A stretch of 64,000 nt of DNA, from positions 1,717,888 to 1,781,887 of the forward strand of contig NZ_PRDM01000001.1 in assembly GCF_015182285.1 (NCBI RefSeq). Direction: 5' to 3'. This DNA is from Flavobacterium hungaricum (GTDB lineage Bacteria > Bacteroidota > Bacteroidia > Flavobacteriales > Flavobacteriaceae). Each line of letters begins with the position of its first letter. The first letter of the stretch is position 1. A model generated the notes under the pieces. The model did not search any database and was not told the DNA's origin. It worked only from the letters and a program-made list of their open reading frames with translations. A program made the position numbers and the translations under genes. Shown here one piece after another: positions 33,181 to 41,420 of this stretch.

Positions 33181-33265
33181 CCTAGCCCTGATAGAAGTGA
33201 AAATCCTTTTACTTTTTTCTTTAAAAAGTAAAAGATTGTAGCGGATAGCGGGAAATAGCTTCTAA
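33181..33265 (+). repeat. Stem-loop repeat, copy B (TCTTT-loop family)
   Basis: It begins CCTAGCCCTGAT as in copy A. The inner stem pairs CTTTTACTTTTT (33206-33217) with AAAAAGTAAAAG (33223-33234) around loop TCTTT. The outer stem pairs AGAAG with CTTCT. Relative to copy A, both sides of the stem have changed together, keeping the pairs. The 3' arm reads AGCGGATAGCGGGA. Confidence 0.8.
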
Positions 33266-33307
33266 ACAACAAATGCTATTTTAAAATTGCAAGATCCAAT
33301 AGAAATG

Positions 33308-33333
33308 CGCTTCGACTTCGCTCAGCGTGACAA
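33308..33333 (-). repeat. TGTCACGCTGAGCGAAGTCGAAG element
   Basis: On the minus strand this reads TGTCACGCTGAGCGAAG then TCGAAGCGC. A near-identical copy (TGTCAGGCTGAGCGAAG then TCGAGG) starts at 35538 on the plus strand, and a shorter piece (GCGCTTCGACTT) lies near 16231. It abuts the word array at 33332. Confidence 0.65.
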
Positions 33334-33391
33334 CCTGAAACTTGACCACGTGAAACTTGAAACTTGAAACCTGAAACCTGAAACAAAAAAA
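33332..33391 (+). repeat. GAAACYT 7-bp word array
   Basis: Words ACCTGAA and ACTTGAC, an eight-base interruption CACGTGAA, then ACTTGAA twice and ACCTGAA twice, ending in ACAAAAAAA. The same words and the same CCTGAAACAAAAAAA end occur at 18039 and 18846. Confidence 0.7.
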
Positions 33392-33414
33392 GTCCCACAT
33401 TGCTGTGGGACTTT
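33385..33414 (-). terminator. rpsA terminator with GNRA loop
   Basis: On the minus strand AAAGTCCCACA and TGTGGGACTTT pair around a GCAA tetraloop, followed by a T-run. It lies about 20 bases after the rpsA stop. Confidence 0.9.
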
Positions 33415-33435
33415 CTATTTAGAGGAAACTAAGAA

Positions 33436-35211
33436 TTATTTTTTCTCAGTTTTTTCCATTTTAGCTTTTAAAGCAGCTAATACATCATTGTTGTCTCCTA
33501 AAGTTGCAGCTGGTGCATTAGTAGAAGCAGATGAAGTATTTTCAGTTGCAGCTTTCACATTTTTCTCTTCTTCTTCACGGAAGATAGCAGTGTGAGAAGC
33601 AACTACTCTTTTGAATTCTTTGTTGAATTCAATTACTTTGAAATCAGCAGTATCACCTTTTTTCAATTTCTTTCCGTCTTCTTTTTCAAGGTGACGAGTT
33701 GGAATGAAAGCAACGATATCATCTCCGAATTCTACAGTAGCTCCTTTGTCAACGATTTCAGAAATTTCACCATTGTGGATAGTTCCTACAGCGAAAGAAT
33801 CTTCGTATTGATCCCAAGGATTAGCAGTAGTTTGTTTGTGACCTAAAGATAATTTACGTCCTTCAACATCTAATTCTAATACAACTACATCAAGTTTTTC
33901 ACCAACGTTTACAAACTCAGATGGGTGTTTAATTTTCTTAGTCCAAGATAAGTCAGAGATGTAGATTAATCCATCAATTCCTTCTTCTAATTCTACGAAA
34001 ATACCAAAGTTTGTAAAGTTTCTAACGATACCTGTATGTTTAGAACCTACTGGGTATTTAGAAGTAATGTCAGTCCATGGATCTTGAGATAATTGTTTGA
34101 TACCTAATGACATCTTACGGTCATCTCTATCTAAAGTTAAGATAACAGCCTCAACAACATCTCCAACTTTTACGAAATCTTGTGCAGAACGTAAGTGAGT
34201 CGACCATGACATTTCTGAAACGTGGATTAAACCTTCAACACCTTCAGCAACTTCGATAAATGCACCGTAATCAGCGATTACAACTACTTTACCTTTTACT
34301 TTATCACCAACAGTTAAGTTAGCATCTAAAGCGTCCCATGGGTGAGCGTTTAATTGTTTCAATCCTAATTGAATTCTTGTTTTCTCATCATCGAAATCAA
34401 GGATTACAACGTTTAATTTTTGGTCTAATTCAAGAACTTCACTTGGGTGGTTGATTCTGCTCCAAGAAAGGTCAGTAATGTGAATTAATCCGTCAACACC
34501 ACCTAAGTCAATGAACACACCATAAGAAGTAATGTTTTTAACAACACCTTCTAATACTTGTCCTTTTTGTAATTGACCGATGATTTCTTTTTTCTGTACT
34601 TCAATATCAGCCTCGATAAGAGCTTTGTGAGATACAACAACGTTTTTGAATTCGTGGTTAATTTTTACCACTTTGAATTCCATCATTTTGTTTACATATA
34701 CATCGTAGTCTCTAATTGGCTTAACGTCAATTTGAGATCCTGGTAAGAACGCTTCGATACCGAATACGTCAACGATCATACCTCCTTTAGTTCTACATTT
34801 AACAAAACCGTTAACGATTTCTCCAGTTTCATTAGCTGCAATAACTCTATCCCAAGATTTGATAGTACGTGCTTTTCTGTGAGATAATACTAATTGACCT
34901 GTTTTGTCCTCACGGATGTCGATTAATACTTCTACTTTGTCACCTACTTTTAAGTTTGGGTTGTAACGGAATTCGTTTAAAGAAATAACACCTTCAGATT
35001 TAGCATTGATATCAACGATAACGTCTCTATCTGTAATTCTAACAACAACTCCTTCAACTACTTCTTCTTGATCTGTAGCGATGAAAGTTTTTGATACTAG
35101 TTCTTCAAACTCTTGTAAGTTTTTCTCATCTACTGCATCAATTCCTTCTTGGAAGTTGTGCCAGTTAAAATTTGCTAAAAACTCTTCTTGTGATTTTAAT
35201 TGTTCAGACAT
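33436..35211 (-). CDS. rpsA: 30S ribosomal protein S1
   Basis: A 591-residue protein with six S1 RNA-binding repeats. Clear repeats include GMIVDVFGIEAFLPGSQID (repeat 2), VLEGVVKNITSYGVFIDLGG (repeat 3), VKGKVVVIADYGAFIEVAEG (repeat 4) and HTGIVRNFTNFGIFVELEEG (repeat 5). S1 helps the 30S subunit bind mRNA, which matters in Bacteroidota where Shine-Dalgarno sites are rarely used. The C-terminus ends in a low-complexity Ala/Thr/Asn tail and Lys-rich end. Length is normal. It is a single gene with its own promoter and terminator. Confidence 0.96.
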   Translation of the reverse strand: MSEQLKSQEEFLANFNWHNFQEGIDAVDEKNLQEFEELVSKTFIATDQEEVVEGVVVRITDRDVIVDINAKSEGVISLNEFRYNPNLKVGDKVEVLIDIREDKTGQLVLSHRKARTIKSWDRVIAANETGEIVNGFVKCRTKGGMIVDVFGIEAFLPGSQIDVKPIRDYDVYVNKMMEFKVVKINHEFKNVVVSHKALIEADIEVQKKEIIGQLQKGQVLEGVVKNITSYGVFIDLGGVDGLIHITDLSWSRINHPSEVLELDQKLNVVILDFDDEKTRIQLGLKQLNAHPWDALDANLTVGDKVKGKVVVIADYGAFIEVAEGVEGLIHVSEMSWSTHLRSAQDFVKVGDVVEAVILTLDRDDRKMSLGIKQLSQDPWTDITSKYPVGSKHTGIVRNFTNFGIFVELEEGIDGLIYISDLSWTKKIKHPSEFVNVGEKLDVVVLELDVEGRKLSLGHKQTTANPWDQYEDSFAVGTIHNGEISEIVDKGATVEFGDDIVAFIPTRHLEKEDGKKLKKGDTADFKVIEFNKEFKRVVASHTAIFREEEEKNVKAATENTSSASTNAPAATLGDNNDVLAALKAKMEKTEKK

Positions 35212-35330
35212 GCTGATAAAAAAATTTGTATTCTGCTTTTCTCGAGTTTCTTAATGCGATAGAAAATACAGAAGTTGTTTTACATAAATAGTTGATTCCT
35301 AATGGAAACTCTTCTCTGCCAAAAGGTCTG

Positions 35331-35361
35331 CAAAATTACTACAAATATTTTGATTTACAAA
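35331..35361 (-). promoter_or_regulatory. rpsA promoter
   Basis: On the minus strand TTTG (35358-35361) is followed after a 19-base spacer by TAATTTTG (35331-35338), matching both consensus elements. The leader to the rpsA ATG is about 115 bases. Confidence 0.6.
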
Positions 35362-35418
35362 ACAAATCGCAATGATTATCAGCCAATTGTTCAGGAGCAG
35401 GAAGTTTTCGGTTTTTTC

Positions 35419-35505
35419 AAGACCTTCTCTCCCGCTTTCGCTCTTATCTTTTCTGTCTCGTTAAAGAAACAAGACAGAAAAGGATAACCGCTCTATCGGG
35501 GCTAG
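35419..35505 (-). repeat. Stem-loop repeat, copy C (TCTTT-loop family)
   Basis: On the minus strand it begins CTAGCCCCGAT. The inner stem has 15 pairs (35468-35482 with 35448-35462) around the same TCTTT loop. One pair is G-T when read as minus-strand RNA but C-A if read as plus, supporting the minus reading. The 3' arm reads GATAAGAGCGAAAGCGGGA. Confidence 0.78.
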
Positions 35506-35537
35506 ATTAGAACTTTTTAGGTATTCAAAACCATATT

Positions 35538-35604
35538 TGTCAGGCTGAGCGAAGTCGAGGCCCTATCCTGTTATTAAGCCCTTCAACTTCACACAGGTTG
35601 ACAA
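35538..35604. repeat. Inverted pair of the CTGAGCGAAGTCGA element
   Basis: TGTCAGGCTGAGCGAAG at 35538 faces a degenerate inverted copy, GCCCTTCAACTTC then AGGTTGACA, ending at 35604. Together with copy C this fills most of the gap between rpsA and the oxidoreductase gene. Confidence 0.55.
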
Positions 35605-35646
35605 TCGTTTAAAAAGTTTATGATGCGTAAATCTTTGTCAAAATTC

Positions 35647-36198
35647 TCAACTTTGAGAAACTTTTTCAACAAAAATCAATAAACGATTCGCATATATCTT
35701 TGCTCGTTCTTTGATTTCATCTTCTGTAAAACCATCAACCGCAGATGTTCCGTGAAAAAGCATCGGATCTAAAAAGTTCATTTGAGCAAAATAGGCCGTT
35801 TGTTCTATATTTTTAAAAAATTCGGCTATTCTGAAATTGTGCTTTCCAAATGGTTTGTACTCCTTTTCCAGCGAACCAACGGTAACACTTGCTAAAAGTT
35901 TTTTACCTTTCAGTTTATCGCCTTTTGAACCGTAAGCAAACTGATGCGTAAAAACAACATCAAACCATTGTTTTAAAATAGCCGGCATATTATACCAGTA
36001 CAATGGATACTGCAAAATTACAATTTCATGCAGCAACAGGCAATTTTGTTCTTCTGACGCATTAATTTTAAAATCGGGATACAATTCGGCAAGGTTTCTA
36101 ATTTCTATGTCTGAATTTTTTCTCTGGATTTCTTCAATAATTGCCTTATTTGCAATTGAATCGTTTATGTTCGGGTGTCCTAAAATCAGTAAAGCCAT
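35647..36198 (-). CDS. NAD(P)H-dependent flavodoxin-fold oxidoreductase
   Basis: A 183-residue protein of the flavodoxin-like NAD(P)H quinone oxidoreductase family (KefF/MdaB type). LLILGHPNINDSIANKAI at the N-terminus binds the FMN phosphate, and LQYPLYWYNMPAILKQWFDV near residue 63 is the family signature. It probably reduces quinones or azo compounds with two electrons. It is divergent from an HxlR regulator gene, a common pairing for electrophile-induced reductases. The last codons overlap an ATCTTTGTCAAA repeat arm. Confidence 0.88.
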   Translation of the reverse strand: MALLILGHPNINDSIANKAIIEEIQRKNSDIEIRNLAELYPDFKINASEEQNCLLLHEIVILQYPLYWYNMPAILKQWFDVVFTHQFAYGSKGDKLKGKKLLASVTVGSLEKEYKPFGKHNFRIAEFFKNIEQTAYFAQMNFLDPMLFHGTSAVDGFTEDEIKERAKIYANRLLIFVEKVSQS

Positions 36199-36210
36199 AT
36201 TATCTTTTAT

Positions 36211-36262
36211 ACTATAATTATTATAGTTACAAAATTATTTATAGTTTTACTTACCCGCAATA
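36211..36262. promoter_or_regulatory. Palindromic operator between oxidoreductase and HxlR gene
   Basis: ACTATAAT and ATTATAGT (36211-36227) form a perfect palindrome with one central base. About 10 bases on, ATAGTT and AACTAT form a second inverted pair at 36241-36269. Both use the same ACTAT half-site. The position between divergent genes fits binding by the HxlR protein. Confidence 0.65.
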
Positions 36263-36292
36263 ACTATCCAATTGGATAGGATAAAAGAAATT

Positions 36293-36667
36293 ATGAAAAA
36301 TATAGAATGTCAATCAGATTTAATAAAAATTGAAAACAAAACATATCCATGCACAGTAAGTCTTGTAATGGATTTAATTGGCGGAAAGTGGAAAGCTGTT
36401 ATCCTCTATCATCTAAAAGAAAATCCTAAAAGATATAACGAACTCAGAAAAGAAATGCCGACAGTTACAGAACGAACTTTGAGCTTACAACTCAAACAAT
36501 TGGAAGAAGACAAAATTATATTTAGAAAAGTAGAAGGCCAAAAACCTCCAATTAAAGTTACCTACGGCTTAACCGAATTTGGAAAATCTTTTTCAGAAGT
36601 TTTAGAATCGATTACAACATTAGGCAATTCAATAGCTTCTCAAAAAGGAATTTTAATAAATAAGTGA
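36293..36667 (+). CDS. HxlR-family transcriptional regulator
   Basis: A protein of about 124 residues with a winged helix-turn-helix. YPCTVSLVMDLIGGKWKAVI is the HxlR signature, with Cys near residue 16; in relatives such as YodB a Cys here senses quinones or diamide. RYNELRKEMPTVTERTLSLQ is the recognition region. The ATG at 36293 matches the usual family start; the TTG at 36272 lies in the operator region. It probably represses the divergent oxidoreductase and itself. Confidence 0.88.
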   Translation: MKNIECQSDLIKIENKTYPCTVSLVMDLIGGKWKAVILYHLKENPKRYNELRKEMPTVTERTLSLQLKQLEEDKIIFRKVEGQKPPIKVTYGLTEFGKSFSEVLESITTLGNSIASQKGILINK

Positions 36668-36681
36668 TTTAAAAAAACAAC

Positions 36682-36714
36682 AAACCCGACTGGTTTTTAA
36701 AAACTGTCGGGTTT
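36682..36714. terminator. Bidirectional terminator between convergent genes
   Basis: AAACCCGAC pairs with GTCGGGTTT around a 15-base interior. A/T-rich runs lie on both sides, so it can serve the HxlR gene and the permease gene. Confidence 0.75.
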
Positions 36715-36737
36715 ACTATATAAAAACTTTTTATTTC

Positions 36738-38114
36738 TTAATGTTTTAAGCCTTCTAAATCCTTAGGATCATGTTTGTGCTTAAATAAAACGGCAAACGC
36801 AATCGCAATTACCAAGGCGTAAATTGCAAATGACAACCAGATGGTATGCCAGTCTTTCATCAAAATCGGATTTGAAAAAATGCCATCTGCAGCAACTGAA
36901 TTTCCCTGACTTTTAACAAATTCTAACATTTTAGGATTTGTGGTTTCAGTTTGCAAAAATCCAGCTAGTTCTGTTGTGCTGTTAAAAGATTTAGTAAAGA
37001 AACGATCAATAGCCCATCCAGAAGTTAAACTTCCTAAGACAGCTCCTACTCCATTGGTCATCATCATAAACAAACCTTGTGCAGAAGAACGTATTTTAGA
37101 ATCGGTATTACTTTCTACGAATAAGGATCCTGAAATATTGAAGAAATCAAATGCCATTCCGTATACGATACAAGAAAGAATAATCATCCATAATCCGCCA
37201 ACAGGATCACCAAAAGCAAATAATCCGAAACGTAAAACCCAAGCCAGCATACTGATCAGCATTACTTGTTTGATTCCGAAACGCTTTAAGAAAAACGGAA
37301 TTGCTAATATAAACAAGGTCTCAGAAACCTGAGAAATAGACATAATAATTGTAGAATACTGTATTACAAAAGAATCTGCATACTTAGGAAAATGTTTGAA
37401 TTCATCTAAGAAAACATCTCCATAAGCATTGGTCAATTGCAATGCCCCACCTAAAAACATAGAAAAAACAAAAAACAACGCCATTTTGTAGTTTCCAAAT
37501 AATTTAAAAGATTCTAAGCCTAGAGTTTCAGTCCAAGTAGCATTTTCTTTTATCAAACGCTGCGGTTCACATTTTGGAAGTGTAAACGCATAGAATCCTA
37601 GAATCAAAGCTCCGATTCCTGCAATATAAAATTGATATTCTGTTGCTTTACTGCCGCTTAAATTCGTAATCCACATGGCAACAATAAAACCTATAGTTCC
37701 CCAAACCCGAATTGGCGGAAAATCTTTTACAATATCATTATTATTCAATTTTAATGAAGTGTACGAAATAGAATTACTTAATGCTATAGTTGGCATATAA
37801 CAGCACATTGCAACCAACATCACTACAATAAAAGTATCCGGCGTTGCAACTTGAGCTATTGCAAACAAAACGACTGCATACAGAATATGAAGAACTCCGT
37901 AAAGCTTTTCAGCATTTACCCATCTGTCGGCAATGATACCGGTGAGAGTCGGCATAAAAAGAGAAGCAATTCCCATGGTTCCAAAAACAAGCCCAAATTG
38001 GGTTCCTTCCCAATTTTTAGTACCAAACCAATAATTTCCTATTGTAATAAGCCACGCTCCCCAAACAAAAAATTGAAGAAAGCTCATTATGATCAATCTG
38101 TTTTTAATCCCCAT
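36738..38114 (-). CDS. MFS permease, nucleoside-type (NupG-like)
   Basis: A 458-residue membrane protein with 12 hydrophobic segments. The N-terminus (IIMSFLQFFVWGAWLITIGN) and the IRVWGTIGFIVAMW segment near residue 132 match the nucleoside:H+ symporter family (NupG/XapB). The region GMAFDFFNISGSLFVE near residue 320 is typical as well. Compared with NupG it has an extra loop of about 40 residues near the C-terminus (TTELAGFLQTETTNPKM). The substrate is inferred from the family. Confidence 0.82.
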   Translation of the reverse strand: MGIKNRLIIMSFLQFFVWGAWLITIGNYWFGTKNWEGTQFGLVFGTMGIASLFMPTLTGIIADRWVNAEKLYGVLHILYAVVLFAIAQVATPDTFIVVMLVAMCCYMPTIALSNSISYTSLKLNNNDIVKDFPPIRVWGTIGFIVAMWITNLSGSKATEYQFYIAGIGALILGFYAFTLPKCEPQRLIKENATWTETLGLESFKLFGNYKMALFFVFSMFLGGALQLTNAYGDVFLDEFKHFPKYADSFVIQYSTIIMSISQVSETLFILAIPFFLKRFGIKQVMLISMLAWVLRFGLFAFGDPVGGLWMIILSCIVYGMAFDFFNISGSLFVESNTDSKIRSSAQGLFMMMTNGVGAVLGSLTSGWAIDRFFTKSFNSTTELAGFLQTETTNPKMLEFVKSQGNSVAADGIFSNPILMKDWHTIWLSFAIYALVIAIAFAVLFKHKHDPKDLEGLKH

Positions 38115-38184
38115 AAAATGAATTTGTCTTTTTTAATAAAAATGAAGTGGTAAAACTAACATTAAAAATATTATCTACAAAAAA

Positions 38185-38877
38185 TTACTCCGTTTTAACA
38201 ACATCTTGCACTAACTCCAAAACAGCTTGAAATTGTTCTTCTTTATTTAAGTAAGAATTATCTATTTCAATTGCATCAGCTGCAATTACCAAAGGAGAAT
38301 CTTCACGATGCGTATCCAGGTAATCTCTCTCTACCACATTCTTCAAAACAGCTTCATAAGAGACATTATCGCCTTTTTGCTGTAATTCGTCAAAACGTCT
38401 TTGTGCGCGGGTTTCGGCACTTGCAGTCATAAATATTTTCAATTCAGCATTCGGGAAAACTACAGTTCCGATATCACGGCCATCCATTACGATAGCTTTA
38501 TTAGTACCCATTTCCTGTTGCTGCTCTACTAATTTTGAACGAACTTCTGAAACTTCGGCAACTTTGCTTACAAAACTTGAAACTTCAATCGTTCTAATTG
38601 GTCTTTCGACGTTTTCACCGTTCAAATACATTTCGGCAAACCCTAGATCTGCATTAAATTTAAATTCTAACTGAATCTTCGGCAGTGCCTCAATCAATGA
38701 TTTTTTATCAAAAAAATCTGCGCCGATAAATTGATGCTGCATCGCAAAATAAGCCACAGCACGATACATAGCACCTGTGTCCACATAAACATATTCTAAT
38801 TCTTTTGCGAGTTGTTTTGCTAAAGTACTTTTTCCGGTTGATGAAAAACCATCGATAGCAATAGTAATTTTTTTCAA
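38185..38877 (-). CDS. cmk: Cytidylate kinase
   Basis: A 230-residue (d)CMP kinase. The P-loop is IAIDGFSSTGKSTLAKQLAK near residue 5; VDTGAMYRAVAYFA near 32 binds CMP; VMDGRDIGTVVFPNAELKIF near 150 and the RAQRRFDELQ lid follow. It phosphorylates CMP and dCMP for nucleic acid synthesis. The neighbourhood cmk-porQ-lon is conserved in many Flavobacteriia, as known from the group. Length is normal. Confidence 0.96.
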   Translation of the reverse strand: MKKITIAIDGFSSTGKSTLAKQLAKELEYVYVDTGAMYRAVAYFAMQHQFIGADFFDKKSLIEALPKIQLEFKFNADLGFAEMYLNGENVERPIRTIEVSSFVSKVAEVSEVRSKLVEQQQEMGTNKAIVMDGRDIGTVVFPNAELKIFMTASAETRAQRRFDELQQKGDNVSYEAVLKNVVERDYLDTHREDSPLVIAADAIEIDNSYLNKEEQFQAVLELVQDVVKTE

Positions 38878-38917
38878 TTTTTTATTTTTAAGTTTCTTAA
38901 TCTTTTAAAACTGAGTT

Positions 38918-39517
38918 TTAATAATAAATACTCAGTAAAATATTGGTCGGAGAAGCATCAATTATTTTTGAAGTCCTTTCAAAATATTTCTTGTTTACCA
39001 TCGGACAGCCGTAGCTGTTGCAAATGTAACCATCTTTCTCTTTATATGGAACATCATAATAGTAATGAAAAACAATATCTCGTTTAAAGGCATTATTATT
39101 TGTTTCGTCCAGTCCGTATAGCTTGTAAGCTTTTCCAAACTTTCCGTAATAATATTTCCCGACATAATACGTGCCTAATGAAGTGCTTAAAGAATTTGGT
39201 TTGTTACTGAATTTTAATTTCCCTTTAATAGTAGTTTCAGATCCTGATCCATGTGCGACCAAACCTTTGTCAATAATTTTATTTTGTTTTAAATCGTAAA
39301 CAAAAAAACGTTTTTTTCCTGACGGTATTCTCATATCAATCAAGAAAGCGATATCCTTATTGTACTTGTTATTAGAACAAATTAATTTCTTAAGTTCTTT
39401 TGAATGATTTTTAATTCGTTTGGTTTCTTCTTTTGAGTTTTTTGATTCTCTGTTAAATGTTTTGTACAATGCAAATATTGCAATTACAACCAATAATAGT
39501 ATTAGTATCTTTTTCAT
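38918..39517 (-). CDS. L,D-transpeptidase-family protein (copy 1)
   Basis: A 199-residue protein with an N-terminal membrane anchor or signal (ILILLLVVIAIFALYKTF). The catalytic domain matches the YkuD_2 family (murein L,D-transpeptidase catalytic domain family): LVAHGSGSETTIKG, YKLYGLDETNNNAFKRDIVFH and the active-site block CNSYGCPMVN with catalytic Cys. These enzymes make or use peptidoglycan cross-links, though activity is unproved for this subgroup. A close paralogue lies 80 bases upstream at 39598. Confidence 0.8.
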   Translation of the reverse strand: MKKILILLLVVIAIFALYKTFNRESKNSKEETKRIKNHSKELKKLICSNNKYNKDIAFLIDMRIPSGKKRFFVYDLKQNKIIDKGLVAHGSGSETTIKGKLKFSNKPNSLSTSLGTYYVGKYYYGKFGKAYKLYGLDETNNNAFKRDIVFHYYYDVPYKEKDGYICNSYGCPMVNKKYFERTSKIIDASPTNILLSIYY

Positions 39518-39597
39518 AACAAAAAAAACTTTTCGTTATCAAAAGATTTAAATTTCTCTTGACAACAAAAAGCTTGTTTAATTTTCAGCTGTTTTTC

Positions 39598-40200
39598 TTA
39601 GTAATAAATATCCATTAGAATATTCGACTTAGAACTATCAATTATCTTTTCAATTCTTTTAAAGAACTGTTCGTTTACCATTGGACAGCCATGACTGTTG
39701 CTGATGTAGTAATCTTGTTCTTCATAAGGAACTGCAGAATAATGATGCAGTACTATCGCTCTTTTTAAGGCGTTATTATTACTATCTTCTAATCCCGTCA
39801 GTTTATATGCTTTGCCAAACATTCCTTTATACGTTTTTCCAATAGAATATCTTCCTAAAGCCGTACAATTTGAATTGGGTAAATTACTAAATTTAAGCAT
39901 GCCTTTGATTCCTGTTTCAGATCCGGAACCGTGAGCTACAAGACCTTGATCTATCACTTCATTTTTCTCTAAATCATAAACAAAAAAGCGATTTTTTCCA
40001 GAAGGAACTTTCATGTCTATTAAAAAAGCAATTTTCGGATTGTATTTATGATCCACGTTGATCATATTTTTGATATCCAGAATCCTAGTATTGATTCTTT
40101 CCATCTCTATAACAGAAATGGCATTTTCTTCTTCAAAATAGAGTTTCGAACCCGTTAAAAACCCTACAGTTACAAACAAAAACAAAGAAAATATCTTCAT
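39598..40200 (-). CDS. L,D-transpeptidase-family protein (copy 2)
   Basis: A 200-residue paralogue of the protein at 38918, with a hydrophobic N-terminus (MKIFSLFLFVTVGFLTGS). Shared blocks are IAFLIDMKVPSGKNRFFVYD, LVAHGSGSETGIKG, YKLTGLEDSNNNALKRAIVL and the active-site SNSHGCPMVN with catalytic Cys. It ends five bases before the porQ stop region, so it is read from the porQ side and probably cotranscribed with porQ. The two copies differ mainly in the N-terminal 60 residues. Confidence 0.8.
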   Translation of the reverse strand: MKIFSLFLFVTVGFLTGSKLYFEEENAISVIEMERINTRILDIKNMINVDHKYNPKIAFLIDMKVPSGKNRFFVYDLEKNEVIDQGLVAHGSGSETGIKGMLKFSNLPNSNCTALGRYSIGKTYKGMFGKAYKLTGLEDSNNNALKRAIVLHHYSAVPYEEQDYYISNSHGCPMVNEQFFKRIEKIIDSSKSNILMDIYY

Positions 40201-40205
40201 ATTAA

Positions 40206-41225
40206 TTACTGAAAATTTAAAATTAGACCAAAAAGACTTGTATTAGCTGCCAATGTATATCTAGAATACGAATAGTTAAACTTTAACTTATTCATTTTTA
40301 AACCAAAACCTAGTGAGACTCCTGAAAAATTACGTTGTTCTTCCACTCTTAATTCTTCTCCTCTTCTAAAATTATATCCAAATCGAAAATTAAATGCTTT
40401 TTTAGGAAAAAGTTCTACACCAAAGGCAACGTGCCGTAATGCGTTATTGACAAAAGAAACTTTCTCTTCACTTTTTGATCCATCGATGTTGATTTCTCCA
40501 CGAACAGGGTTCGAAAAGGAAATATTCCATTGCTGTAAATTTTCCAGCGAAAGATGCCAGCGAATAGGTACGTGCTCCAATTCTTGTGAAACACCAGCAA
40601 CGATTTCAAATGGTAAATTCTCTTTAATCCCAGAGTATGTAGTAAATTGAGTACCTATATTACGAATTACCAGCGCTAAATTTATATCATTCTTTTCGTT
40701 TACATATAATAGACCTAAATCTACTGCGCCGCCAATCGAATTATAATTTTCTAAAGTAGAAGTAATCAGCTTTGCACTCGCTCCAATAAAAAGATCTGTA
40801 TAAGGAACGTTGTAAGCATAACCAACAGATAATGCGCCTTCGCTGCCTGTAAAACTAGATGTTGCCTGGCCGTTTTCGTCATATCCTTCAAATGCGCCAT
40901 AATTTACGTAATTAATACCGGCATAAAGTGTCTGCACATGCCTGTCATACGTATAAGCATATGAAGCTGTTCCATAAGACGCTTCTCCGTAATAATTTCC
41001 GTAATTAATGGCTAAATGATTGTCCATATCTGCATTTATAAGTGCTGGATTAGACATAGCCTGATTAACATCTTCATCATAAATTGTAATTATATCTCCG
41101 CCTAACGCTGCCTGCCTTGGTGAAGTAGTCAAATTTAAAAACTGATAGGTGTAACGTCCACCAACCTGCCCAAACGCAGTTGAATAAATTAGGATGGTAA
41201 AAAATAAAACAAGGTGTTTTAGCAT
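40206..41225 (-). CDS. porQ: Type IX secretion system protein PorQ
   Basis: A protein of about 339 residues with a signal peptide (LVLFFTILIYSTAFGQ). GGRYTYQFLNLTTSPRQAAL and GGDIITIYDEDVNQAMSNPA are conserved N-terminal blocks, and the rest is an outer-membrane barrel of the PorV/PorQ (FadL-like) type ending in LFGLILNFQ. PorQ takes part in type IX secretion, which exports gliding adhesins and enzymes in Bacteroidota. The start at 41225 gives a clean signal peptide; the frame extends upstream to 41375 only through the promoter. Adjacent cmk supports the call. Confidence 0.9.
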   Translation of the reverse strand: MLKHLVLFFTILIYSTAFGQVGGRYTYQFLNLTTSPRQAALGGDIITIYDEDVNQAMSNPALINADMDNHLAINYGNYYGEASYGTASYAYTYDRHVQTLYAGINYVNYGAFEGYDENGQATSSFTGSEGALSVGYAYNVPYTDLFIGASAKLITSTLENYNSIGGAVDLGLLYVNEKNDINLALVIRNIGTQFTTYSGIKENLPFEIVAGVSQELEHVPIRWHLSLENLQQWNISFSNPVRGEINIDGSKSEEKVSFVNNALRHVAFGVELFPKKAFNFRFGYNFRRGEELRVEEQRNFSGVSLGFGLKMNKLKFNYSYSRYTLAANTSLFGLILNFQ

Positions 41226-41264
41226 TCGTTTTTGGGGCGTTCCTATATGGGAATAACGCAAATA

Positions 41265-41272
41265 CAAATATA
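41265..41272 (-). promoter_or_regulatory. porQ promoter -7 element
   Basis: On the minus strand TATATTTG matches TAnnTTTG, 39 bases before the porQ ATG. No good -33 element was seen. Confidence 0.5.
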
Positions 41273-41420
41273 AAATTATATAACTTAAAAAATAATTTTT
41301 ATAACTAGTTGTATTCCAATAATTACACTGTATTTTTTCAATTAAAATCCTATCTAAAATGTGAAGAAAATTCAAATTCCAAACCGTATTACTTGAGAGT
41401 TTTTAATTTTTGATTCAAAC

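Noticed and set aside
35302..35487. 61-codon frame upstream of rpsA
   Set aside because: It overlaps the rpsA promoter and stem-loop repeat copy C, with no protein-like composition.
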